From contig JAUSEJ010000841.1 of NCBI GenBank assembly GCA_030650265.1, forward strand, positions 1-6,708: DNA of 6,708 bases. The letters run 5' to 3'. The translations under genes were made by a program, and so were the position numbers. This document shows positions 1 to 5,800 of the stretch, piece after piece (the stretch's first letter is position 1; each line of letters begins with the position of its first letter). The notes beneath the pieces were generated by a model. That model was given only the letters and a program-made list of their open reading frames with translations. It was not told where the DNA came from and did not search any database. The stretch comes from Dehalococcoidia bacterium (lineage in GTDB: Bacteria; Chloroflexota; Dehalococcoidia; JACPQF01).

Positions 1-15
1 TAGAGCCATAGCAAA

Positions 16-144
16 TTAGAATATGGGAACGGCTCCTGCCTGCTTGCAGAGCTCGTTGGCTGTGATGCGATCGAGTATCCGATGTCTCTTAACAGGTACT
101 ACCTTCGTTCCAATGGAGCAAATGGAGTGATTACCACGCACGGA
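16..144 (-). pseudogene. hicA: hicA toxin remnant, C-terminal part only
   Basis: On the minus strand, in a frame different from hicB, 42 codons read as a HicA C-terminus and end in TAA at 16-18. The frame starts with S-V-R-G-N-H-S-I, continues with KVVPVKRHRILD and ends LCKQAGAVPIF. HicA mRNA interferases carry a G-N/S-H-S segment with the catalytic histidine, then a V-P-x-H-R-E-I-like strand and a final I-C-K-x-x-G-I-P helix. All three are recognisable here, in order. Missing are the start codon, the first helix and the strand leading to GNHS, about 20-25 residues. The frame is closed by TGA at 145-147 just upstream, and a GTG at 139-141 has no ribosome binding site. A functional toxin is therefore unlikely although the histidine is kept. 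The assignment rests on motif recognition by eye. Confidence 0.6.
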
Positions 145-299
145 TCATGGTACGCGGCTACAATCTCCTTCAGCGCATCACGAAGCATGCCCCGGCATTC
201 TTCTATATCGCGCCCCTCGGTCACGACCTCGGGCCATTCTACCAATTGACCCAAATAGCCGGTCTCGATCTTTGTATACTTAGCTGTAAAGTTAACCAT
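99..299 (-). CDS. hicB: HicB-family antitoxin, C-terminally altered
   Basis: A 66-residue protein whose first 50 residues match the short HicB antitoxin type: N-terminal FTAKYTKI strand, GYLGQLVEWPEVVTEG core, then DIEECRGMLRDALKEIVAAY helix. HicB proteins of this type adopt a partial RNase H-like fold and neutralise the HicA RNase. The start ATG (297-299) is preceded by GAGGGGG at 304-310 and a promoter at 323-351. After AAY the normal family tail (usually a K-E-I-P-x-G like segment) is replaced by about 16 unrelated residues ending LERR. These are encoded out of frame by hicA sequence, which points to a deletion joining the two genes near position 145. Whether the shortened HicB still folds is unknown. 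With its toxin broken it is probably a decaying solo antitoxin. Confidence 0.75.
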   Translation of the reverse strand: MVNFTAKYTKIETGYLGQLVEWPEVVTEGRDIEECRGMLRDALKEIVAAYHDPCVVITPFAPLERR

Positions 300-303
300 C
301 GGA

Positions 304-310
304 CCCCCTC
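304..310 (-). promoter_or_regulatory. Ribosome binding site of hicB
   Basis: The minus strand reads GAGGGGG here, followed by four bases and the hicB ATG. Read as GAGG (307-310) the spacing to the start is seven bases, which is standard. It fixes the ATG at 297-299 as the hicB start. Confidence 0.6.
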
Positions 311-322
311 GTGCTCTTCTCT

Positions 323-351
323 ATACTACCTCTGATCAAGTTGTGAGTCAA
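323..351 (-). promoter_or_regulatory. Candidate sigma70-type promoter of hicB
   Basis: On the minus strand, TTGACT (346-351, five of six consensus bases) is followed after exactly 17 bases by TAGTAT (323-328, four of six). Transcription would begin near 316, leaving a short leader with the GAGGGGG ribosome binding site before the hicB ATG at 299. The geometry is close to ideal for a housekeeping sigma factor. One arm of a 10-bp inverted repeat (330-339) lies in the spacer and could be an operator. No experimental support is available. Confidence 0.5.
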
Positions 352-402
352 ATTCTACCAGGTCCCAAGATGCGCTGATTTCGCCCTCATTGTTGATCAG
401 AG
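330..402. repeat. 10-bp inverted repeat flanking the hicB promoter
   Basis: CTCTGATCAA at 330-339 recurs as its exact reverse complement TTGATCAGAG at 393-402. The first arm lies between the -10 and -35 boxes of the hicB promoter, the second about 40 bases upstream of the -35. Each arm contains the palindrome TGATCA. Paired operator sites for autoregulation would fit a toxin-antitoxin locus, but short antitoxins of this type need not bind DNA. A repeat this short could arise by chance, roughly one time in ten in a region this size. Confidence 0.3.
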
Positions 403-451
403 TATTCAACATTACCTTCCGTCTGAGGTTTCTGTTCGATACGAGACCTGC

Positions 452-622
452 TCAGCTCTCAGCGCGGGGCACATCTGGCACGGGGAGCATCTGGAAGCCG
501 CCGAGCACCCGGTAGTTGACGGCCAACCGGAACCCTTTGGCGTACTCCACCTCCACCTGGTTTCCCCGCATCTGGGCGAGACAGCGATCTCGCTCAATGA
601 GATGTTCGATACTGTTTGACAA
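452..622 (-). CDS. Small hypothetical ORF or gene fragment, 56 residues
   Basis: Starting at a TTG (620-622) this minus-strand frame gives 56 residues beginning M-S-N-S-I-E-H-L-I-E-R-D and ending LPVPDVPRAES. The composition is protein-like: an amphipathic helix (IEHLIERDRCLAQM), then alternating strand-like residues (VEVEYAKGFRLAVNYRV), with many codons ending in C or G as in the neighbouring genes. The TTG has no convincing ribosome binding site, and the frame is closed by TAG 21 bases upstream. It is therefore more likely a fragment of a decayed gene than a working one. I do not recognise the family. It overlaps the candidate plus-strand -35 box. Confidence 0.25.
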   Translation of the reverse strand: MSNSIEHLIERDRCLAQMRGNQVEVEYAKGFRLAVNYRVLGGFQMLPVPDVPRAES

Positions 623-644
623 ACATTTCTGGCCGTGCTAATCT
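616..644 (+). promoter_or_regulatory. Candidate promoter for the radical SAM operon
   Basis: A perfect TTGACA (616-621) is followed after 17 bases by TAATCT (639-644), which matches the -10 consensus at only three of six positions but carries an upstream TG (636-637) as in extended -10 promoters. A better -10 hexamer, TATACT, lies at 650-655 but has no matching -35 at the right distance. Either would give a leader of about 100-120 bases before the first operon gene at 767. Confidence 0.35.
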
Positions 645-697
645 TTGAATATACTGGGTTTTGCGTTCGATCAGGCACCAGCGCTCCTGGAACATAG

Positions 698-766
698 ATG
701 GCAATCACCAATGTGTTAAGTTACCCGTCGCACAACCACAGGCGGTGGCTGTCTTCTTTGGGATAG
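698..766 (+). other. 22-codon leader frame ending at the operon's first ATG
   Basis: ATG at 698-700 opens 22 codons (M-A-I-T-N-V-L-S-Y-P, ending R-R-W-L-S-S-L-G) and stops at TAG 764-766, which is immediately followed in the same frame by the ATG of the nucleotidyltransferase gene. TGGAA lies about eight bases upstream of the leader start as a weak ribosome binding site. The TAGATG arrangement would allow termination-reinitiation. It may equally be chance, since an in-frame stop must lie somewhere upstream. Confidence 0.2.
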
Positions 767-1870
767 ATGGCTTCAGGCGCGGATTTGGTTCGGAGCCGCA
801 GCAGGCTTGTAGGGAAGGGTGATAGCTTGTTTGAGCGTCCTAAGCGTGACGAAGAACCTTCTCTGCAAACAGCGATCCTGCAAGCTGTCGCCTACGCGGA
901 CCTGTTTGATTACCCTCTTACCGCTGCCGAGTTGCACCAGTATCTTGTTGGCACGCCAGCGCCCCCTTTTGTAGTTCAGTCAATTCTGGAGGAAGACGGG
1001 CTCATCGCCCGGCGGTTGTCCTGTCGTGATGGTTTTTTCACTTTGCGAGGCCGCGAGAGTATTGTCGAAACCCGCCGGCATCGAACCGAGAACGCCATAG
1101 GAATGTGGCAGCGGGCCCGTCGATACGGCTCGGTCATTACCCGTTTGCCCTTTGTACGCATGGTGGGCGTGACCGGCGCCCTCGCTGTCGACAACGTGGA
1201 ATCCGATACGGACATTGATTTTCTTATTGTAACAGAGTCGGGGCGACTGTGGCTGTGTCGCGCCTTCGTTGTTGCTCTGGTGCGTTTGGCGGCGTTCCTC
1301 GGCGATGACCTCTGCCCCAATTACTTCTTGACCGAAAGGGCCTTGATCCTACCGGAACGCAGTCTTTTCACTGCTCATGAGCTGGCTCAAATGGTTCCCC
1401 TTTCTGGTTTGGCTACCTATCGCCGGATGCGCCAGCTCAACGCCTGGGTCCTCGACTTCTTACCTAACGCCTTCGGCCAGACCAGAACGGGTCAGAATTC
1501 GCTGTCCCTTCGACATAAGGATGTGGCGCCTGTCTTCGGGAACTGGCGATCAGCAAGACGCCTGTCTGAGGTCGCTCTTGCCACCCGGGGCGGGACCTGG
1601 TTGGAGCACTGGGAGATGGAACGCAAGATACGAAAGTTTGGCGCTCAGAGCAAAACCTTCCAGGCCTTCTCCTCGTCGTCTGAGGCCACTCTCCGCGAAG
1701 ACCAGGAAGTTTCGTTTTGCGCCGATCGCTGTAAGGGTCACTTTCAACCACACGGCCAGCGCATTCTTGAGGCGTTTGCCGAGCGTCTGCAGTCGCTGGA
1801 CCTACCATTTCCGGCAATAGCGGCTAGTGGCGTCAGTTTGGGGTCGGGGCCGGGCGGGGGTTGCAGATGA
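767..1870 (+). CDS. Winged-helix/nucleotidyltransferase-domain protein
   Basis: This 367-residue protein has two recognisable parts. Residues about 33-100 (starting AILQAVAYADLFDYPLT) resemble a winged-helix module. Residues 126-160 carry a DNA polymerase beta-type minimal nucleotidyltransferase motif: V-T-G-A (135-138) followed by S-D-T-D-I-D, with D149 and D151 as the expected metal ligands. The usual G-S of the motif is G-A here. A hydrophobic helix follows (161-178), then LCPNYFL (182-188), which I associate with this family, and a basic, probably helical C-terminal half containing HFQPHGQRILEAF. Such enzymes transfer nucleotidyl groups to small molecules, proteins or RNA; the substrate here is unknown. 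ATG 767 is the first start after an in-frame TAG; its ribosome binding site (GGGA) is weak. It is the first gene of the operon and overlaps the next by four bases (ATGA), implying coupled translation. The last 20 residues are Gly-rich and probably disordered. Confidence 0.75.
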   Translation: MASGADLVRSRSRLVGKGDSLFERPKRDEEPSLQTAILQAVAYADLFDYPLTAAELHQYLVGTPAPPFVVQSILEEDGLIARRLSCRDGFFTLRGRESIVETRRHRTENAIGMWQRARRYGSVITRLPFVRMVGVTGALAVDNVESDTDIDFLIVTESGRLWLCRAFVVALVRLAAFLGDDLCPNYFLTERALILPERSLFTAHELAQMVPLSGLATYRRMRQLNAWVLDFLPNAFGQTRTGQNSLSLRHKDVAPVFGNWRSARRLSEVALATRGGTWLEHWEMERKIRKFGAQSKTFQAFSSSSEATLREDQEVSFCADRCKGHFQPHGQRILEAFAERLQSLDLPFPAIAASGVSLGSGPGGGCR

Positions 1871-3471
1871 GCGAAGTCCTGTTCGGCCAGTCCTATTACC
1901 TGGGTTTCGACGCCAAATTGTGGCAGGCTATGCAGCCGTACCCGCCTCTTGGAGCCATGTACGCCGCCAGCGTCCTCAGGCAGCGAGGCTACGATGTGGC
2001 CATGTTCGACGCCATGCTAGCCGGGTCGGAAGCTGAGTGGGAAGAAGCGCTCGAGCGGCATCAACCGCGCTACGCCGTTCTCTACGAGGACAATTTCAAT
2101 TACCTGTCGAAGATGTGCCTGCTGCGAATGCGCGAGGCCGCCTTCACTATGATCGGTATGGCCCGGGCCCACAATTGCACAGTCGTCGTGGCTGGCGCCG
2201 ACGCTACCGATCATGCCGAACTGTATCTGGCTGCCGGGGCCAATTTTGCCGTCTTGGGTGAAGGCGAGCAGTCGCTGGCAGAGTTGATGGATTGCCTCAC
2301 TGGCAAGAGCGCCACGCGCGGCTGCGATAATGCGGTCCTTGAGTGCCATCACCCTAACCTTCTCCTCTTTCCGCTGAAGGACGGCGTGGCGAGGGAACAG
2401 GCCGGCACTTCCCATTTCATTGTTAGTAGTGCCCCGAGAGTCATGGTTAACGTCCATGAGATCAGTGGCCTGGCTTACCGTGATGCGGCGCCGGGAGGCG
2501 GGATCGCCCGCACTGCCGGGCGATCAGATATTGAGGATCTGGACAGTTTGCCATTTCCGGCCTGGGATCTGATCGACGTTCCTCGCTACAAGGATATTTG
2601 GCGCCGACGACACGGCAACTTCTCCCTGAACATGGTGACTTCCCGCGGCTGTCCTTTTCACTGTTCCTGGTGTGCCAAGCCGATTTGGGGCCAGCGCCAT
2701 CACACCAGGACCCCGGAAAACGTCGTGGCCGAGATGCTATGGCTCAAGGAGACCTACCAACCGGACCACATTTCGTTCGCCGACGATATCTTCGGCCTTA
2801 CACCCGGTTGGATTCAGCGCTTCGCCGACCTGGTGCAGCAGCAGAGCGTCGGTATGCCGTTCAAGTGCCTGCAGCGTGCCGACCTGCTGCTGAGGGGAGA
2901 TACCATTCCGGCCTTGAAGCGGGCCGGAGCGCAGATGGTTTGGCTGGGAGCGGAATCTGGTTCTGACCGTGTCCTCAAGGCAATGGACAAAGGGATACTT
3001 GTTGATCAGATACGGGAGGCCGCCAGGCGTCTGCATGAGGCCGGCATCGAAATCGGATTCTTCTTGCAGTTTGGCTATCCTGGCGAGTGGCGGGCGGACA
3101 TCGACGAAACCTTCCGAATGGTGCGTGATTGCCGACCAGATGACATTGGCGTGTCGGTTTCCTACCCGCTGCCCGGCACCCCATTCTACAATGCAATCAA
3201 GCTGCAACCGGGAGCCAAACAGAATTGGACCGACTCGGCTGACCTCGACTTGATGTATCAGGGTTCATATCCCGCAGCCTTCTATCGCAAGTTGCATGGT
3301 ATACTTCACAAGGAGTTTCGCTCCCGGAAGGTCTGGGATGACCTGCGCCAGTTGGCCCGACGTCCTTTTTCCCTTAGAAAGCGGCATCTCCGGCAAGGAG
3401 CGGCCATGGTCTACTACGCCGGCACGCTCCCATTCGATCGCCGGCGGCTTCGTCGCCTGGAGCAGGCTTGA
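1867..3471 (+). CDS. B12-binding radical SAM protein 1
   Basis: The 534 residues start with a cobalamin-binding-like Rossmann domain (about 1-140): PYPPLG at 24-29, F-D-A at 47-49 and the domain-ending G-E-G-E at 131-134. The classical D-x-H-x-x-G lower-ligand motif is absent, as in BchE-type proteins. The radical SAM domain (about 250-430) has the [4Fe-4S] motif C262-x3-C266-x2-C269, followed by FADD (304-307), G-A-E-S-G-S (361-366) for SAM binding, and FGYPGE. The tail is basic and helical. Reactions in this class include methylation at unactivated carbons and ring formation; the substrate is unknown. Relative to the next gene it has about 46 extra residues between the two domains, including C153, C160, H161 and H162. 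I chose ATG 1867, six bases inside a possible TTG at 1861, because it makes the ATGA overlap and has GCGGGGG upstream. Confidence 0.9.
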   Translation: MSEVLFGQSYYLGFDAKLWQAMQPYPPLGAMYAASVLRQRGYDVAMFDAMLAGSEAEWEEALERHQPRYAVLYEDNFNYLSKMCLLRMREAAFTMIGMARAHNCTVVVAGADATDHAELYLAAGANFAVLGEGEQSLAELMDCLTGKSATRGCDNAVLECHHPNLLLFPLKDGVAREQAGTSHFIVSSAPRVMVNVHEISGLAYRDAAPGGGIARTAGRSDIEDLDSLPFPAWDLIDVPRYKDIWRRRHGNFSLNMVTSRGCPFHCSWCAKPIWGQRHHTRTPENVVAEMLWLKETYQPDHISFADDIFGLTPGWIQRFADLVQQQSVGMPFKCLQRADLLLRGDTIPALKRAGAQMVWLGAESGSDRVLKAMDKGILVDQIREAARRLHEAGIEIGFFLQFGYPGEWRADIDETFRMVRDCRPDDIGVSVSYPLPGTPFYNAIKLQPGAKQNWTDSADLDLMYQGSYPAAFYRKLHGILHKEFRSRKVWDDLRQLARRPFSLRKRHLRQGAAMVYYAGTLPFDRRRLRRLEQA

Positions 3472-3519
3472 GACAACCGAGAAGAATGATCTAGCGCCAG
3501 GTGATGCATTTCGCTAATT

Positions 3520-4974
3520 ATGCTAGGCCGTACTTTCAGTAAGGTTGAGGGGGAGGTGCTCCCTGAAGAGGTTGTATTGGATATTCTCCTTACCCATGGC
3601 TATTTCTTAAGCGAAGATCCGCTCGAATCGGCGGTGATGAAGCCTTACCCTCCGCTGGGAATCCTCTATCTCTCCTCCCATCTAAAGGCGCGGGGCCTTG
3701 CGGTAGGACTTTTCGATTCTACCTTCAGCAGCCGCGAGTCTTTCGCCGGGCTGCTGGTGCGAGAGCGCCCGGCGGTGATTGGCATCTACGGTAACCTATT
3801 AACCAGGGCCAGTGTTCTAAGAATGATTCATATTGGCCTTGAATATGGCGCCACAGTGGTGCTTGGCGGTCCGGAGCCGGCCAACTATGCCGATAAGTAT
3901 CTGGGGTACGGCGCCGACGTGGTGGTCATTGGCGAGGGAGAGATCACCCTTGAGGAGTTGCTGCCCGCACTGGCTGTTCGAGGGCCACACGGTCTACACA
4001 ATATTAAGGGCATCGTGTTTCGGGACGATGACGGTGCTCTTGTACGTACAGGGCCCCGGCCATTCATTAGCGACCTGGACGCCCAGCCATTTCCGGACCG
4101 GTCGGCCATTGAGCTTGCTCCCTATCTGAACGTCTGGCGTGAGCGCCACGGCATGACCTCGATTTCGCTGAGCACCGCCCGTGGCTGTCCCTATTCGTGC
4201 GCCTGGTGCAGCCACGCCGTATTTGGCACGAGCCACCGGCGACGCTCCCCGCAAAACGTGGCCGACGAGGTCCAACAAATAGCCCACACCTATCGTCCAG
4301 ACATGCTGTGGTTCGCCGATGACGTTTTCACGATCCAACCCCGCTGGCTTCTGGCCTACGCCGCTGAACTAGAGCGTCGCGGCTTGCGGGTACCATTCGA
4401 GGCCACTGCCCGTGAAGATAGTCTGAATGAGGAGGTTATCTGTACGTTGGCCGCCATGGGCTGTTTTCGTCTGTGGATCGGCGCGGAAAGCGGATCGCAG
4501 CGTCTGCTGGACGCCATGCAACGTCGCACCGATGCCAGGCGCCTGCCAGATCTCGTGCGTCTCGCGGAAAAACACGGCATTGCCACCGGACTCTTCGTCA
4601 TGCTAGGCTATGAAGGCGAGGATATGTCCGACATCAAGGCTACCGCTGCACTGTTGAAAGCAGCCAACCCTTCGACTTTTTTGAGATCTCTGGCCTATCC
4701 TGTGCGCGGCACCCCCTATTACGAACATGTGGCCGATCGGGTGATCGCCCCAAAGCCCTGGAGTGAGTGTACGGACCGTGATTTGACGGTAGCCGGCCGC
4801 CACTCGCGGCGGTTTTACTCTTTCGTTGATCGCTGGATGGTCGGTGAGGTGGCATGGCACAAACAACGACGCAGTTCCCCGCCGGACTTCAAGAAGCTGG
4901 CCCGGGCCTTCGCCGATGCCAGGATCGGCCGCTTGGGCATGTTCCTGTCTCAGCGAGAGGTGGAGAGTGGGTAG
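3520..4974 (+). CDS. B12-binding radical SAM protein 2
   Basis: Up to 484 residues, clearly paralogous to the preceding gene: KPYPPLG at 41-47, F-D-S at 65-67, G-E-G-E at 138-141, then C223-x3-C227-x2-C230 (RGCPYSCAWC), FADD at 265-268, G-A-E-S-G-S at 321-326 and YPVRGTPYY near the end of the barrel. The cobalamin domain again lacks D-x-H-x-x-G. It is expected to be a cytoplasmic enzyme that makes a 5'-deoxyadenosyl radical and probably uses cobalamin. The start is uncertain. ATG 3520 is used as the upstream-most ATG, but it has no ribosome binding site. TTG 3577 has GAAGAGG five bases before it, gives M-D-I-L-L-T-H-G-Y-F, and places PYPPLG at the same distance from the start as in the paralogue, so the true protein may be 465 residues. 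The gap to the upstream gene is 48 bases. Confidence 0.88.
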   Translation: MLGRTFSKVEGEVLPEEVVLDILLTHGYFLSEDPLESAVMKPYPPLGILYLSSHLKARGLAVGLFDSTFSSRESFAGLLVRERPAVIGIYGNLLTRASVLRMIHIGLEYGATVVLGGPEPANYADKYLGYGADVVVIGEGEITLEELLPALAVRGPHGLHNIKGIVFRDDDGALVRTGPRPFISDLDAQPFPDRSAIELAPYLNVWRERHGMTSISLSTARGCPYSCAWCSHAVFGTSHRRRSPQNVADEVQQIAHTYRPDMLWFADDVFTIQPRWLLAYAAELERRGLRVPFEATAREDSLNEEVICTLAAMGCFRLWIGAESGSQRLLDAMQRRTDARRLPDLVRLAEKHGIATGLFVMLGYEGEDMSDIKATAALLKAANPSTFLRSLAYPVRGTPYYEHVADRVIAPKPWSECTDRDLTVAGRHSRRFYSFVDRWMVGEVAWHKQRRSSPPDFKKLARAFADARIGRLGMFLSQREVESG

Positions 4975-4980
4975 AGCTTC

Positions 4981-4988
4981 AGGGAGAG
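4981..4988 (+). promoter_or_regulatory. Ribosome binding site deciding the methyltransferase 1 start
   Basis: AGGGAGAG lies two bases before the ATG at 4991, with its GGAG core at 4983-4986. The same frame is open upstream to an ATG at 4826, but that stretch overlaps the previous gene and reads as out-of-frame sequence, so this site supports 4991 as the start. Confidence 0.6.
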
Positions 4989-4990
4989 AA

Positions 4991-5800
4991 ATGTCGATTA
5001 GTGATACAGGCGGTCACCCTTTCGACGCCGCCGCTCCCGGATATGACGTCGTGTTCACCAACACCAAATTGGGGCGGTGGCTACGAAATGCCGTTCGGCA
5101 GCGATTGTCAGCCATATTTCGTCCGGGCGATCGCATTTTGGACCTTGGTTGCGGCACGGGCGAGGACGCCATTTGGTTGGCGCAGCAGGGTATGCAGGTG
5201 CTCGCGACGGATGCTTCACCGTCCATGTTGGCGATCGGGCGTGGAAAGGCAGAAGCGGCTAATGTATTAGATATGGCTAGTTTTAGGAAGCTCGACCTGG
5301 CAAGTCTGAAAGACGACGATTGGGCAACTGGAGTAACCTTCGACGGAGTGCTGTCAAATTTCGGGGCGTTAAACTGTCTACCCGATCGCCGTTATCTGGC
5401 TCGGGAATTGGGTTGCCACGTGCGTTCCGGCGGATCTGTGGTGCTGGTAGTTATGGGACCATTCTGTTTGTGGGAGTTAGTCTGGTATCTGCTACATAGG
5501 AAACCAGGTGAGGCCCTCCGGCGCCTTCGCTCCGGTAGATTGGCCCATGCCGGAGGGGATGGGCAGCTACCGGTATGGTACCCATCGCCCCGACGGTTGC
5601 GGGCCGAGTTTGCATGTTGTTTCCGTCACCGGCAAACTGTCGGGATCGGAGCAATGTTACCGCCTACCTATCTAGGCTATTTGGTGGATCGATGGCCGCG
5701 CCTCTTTTCGATTTTGGCGTGGTCAGATCGTCATATCGGAGGCGTCTTCCCATGGATGTGGCTAAGCGATCACTACCTGTCCGTCTTCGAACGAAGGTAA
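4991..5800 (+). CDS. Class I SAM-dependent methyltransferase, UbiE-like
   Basis: The 269-residue protein begins with a typical FDAAAPGYD segment (11-19). It then shows motif I ILDLGCGTG (49-57), the acidic ribose-binding D74 in VLATDASP, and SNFGALNC at 122-129, a signature of one subgroup of small-molecule methyltransferases. After the Rossmann core comes GPFCLWE followed by a hydrophobic stretch (156-169), and a C-terminal region with LPPTYLGYL and a final L-S-D-H-Y-L. The hydrophobic segments suggest a lipophilic or membrane-associated substrate; this is inference. The methyl acceptor is unknown. ATG 4991 follows AGGGAGAG and lies 16 bases after the preceding stop, as expected inside an operon. 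It shares little beyond the Rossmann motifs with the methyltransferase that follows, so the pair is probably not a recent duplication. Confidence 0.88.
   Translation: MSISDTGGHPFDAAAPGYDVVFTNTKLGRWLRNAVRQRLSAIFRPGDRILDLGCGTGEDAIWLAQQGMQVLATDASPSMLAIGRGKAEAANVLDMASFRKLDLASLKDDDWATGVTFDGVLSNFGALNCLPDRRYLARELGCHVRSGGSVVLVVMGPFCLWELVWYLLHRKPGEALRRLRSGRLAHAGGDGQLPVWYPSPRRLRAEFACCFRHRQTVGIGAMLPPTYLGYLVDRWPRLFSILAWSDRHIGGVFPWMWLSDHYLSVFERR
5738..5742 (+). promoter_or_regulatory. Ribosome binding site deciding the methyltransferase 2 start
   Basis: GGAGG sits nine bases before the ATG at 5752, inside the coding end of the preceding gene. The frame is open further upstream to an ATG at 5575, but the residues there are low-complexity out-of-frame translation of the neighbouring gene. 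Confidence 0.6.

Larger units (their letters stand above)
300..766. other. Divergent intergenic region between hicB and the operon
   Basis: These 467 bases separate the leftward hicB from the rightward operon. They contain the hicB promoter and ribosome binding site, the inverted repeat, a candidate plus-strand promoter and a 22-codon leader frame, each listed separately. Two small minus-strand frames are also present. One at 326-412 gives 28 residues from an ATG with GGAAGG just upstream; it begins MLNTLINNEG and I do not recognise it. The other at 452-622 is listed below. A 99-residue minus frame at 412-711 looks random (rich in Ser, Arg, Cys and Trp) and I do not regard it as a gene. No RNA gene, insertion sequence or clear terminator was seen. 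Confidence 0.6.

Noticed and set aside
681..700. Short CCAG/CTGG hairpin as terminator or riboswitch
   Set aside because: The stem is only four bases, there is no U-tract, and no cobalamin or SAM riboswitch core elements were recognised in the leader.
412..711. 99-residue minus-strand open frame in the intergenic region
   Set aside because: Composition is random-looking and Cys/Trp/Arg/Ser rich, and a more protein-like frame overlaps it on the same strand.
976..1820. Overlapping plus- and minus-strand frames inside the nucleotidyltransferase gene
   Set aside because: They are shadows of the coding frame with no family motifs or ribosome binding sites.
1861..1866. TTG start for radical SAM protein 1
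   Set aside because: It adds only two residues, would remove the spacing to GCGGGGG, and ATG 1867 gives the common ATGA overlap.
3994..4866. Minus-strand frames opposite radical SAM protein 2
   Set aside because: Antisense shadows of a clearly coding region; no recognisable domains.
1867..4974. Naming the radical SAM genes bchE, hpnP, hpnR or a tetraether synthase
   Set aside because: The fold and motifs are shared by a very large family; nothing seen singles out one characterised function and the usual partner genes are absent.
4826..4990. Upstream extension of methyltransferase 1 to ATG 4826
   Set aside because: The extra 55 residues are out-of-frame translation of the end of radical SAM protein 2; ATG 4991 has a strong ribosome binding site and the family N-terminus.
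5575..5751. Upstream extension of methyltransferase 2 to ATG 5575
   Set aside because: It lies wholly inside methyltransferase 1 and does not resemble a methyltransferase N-terminus; GGAGG supports 5752.
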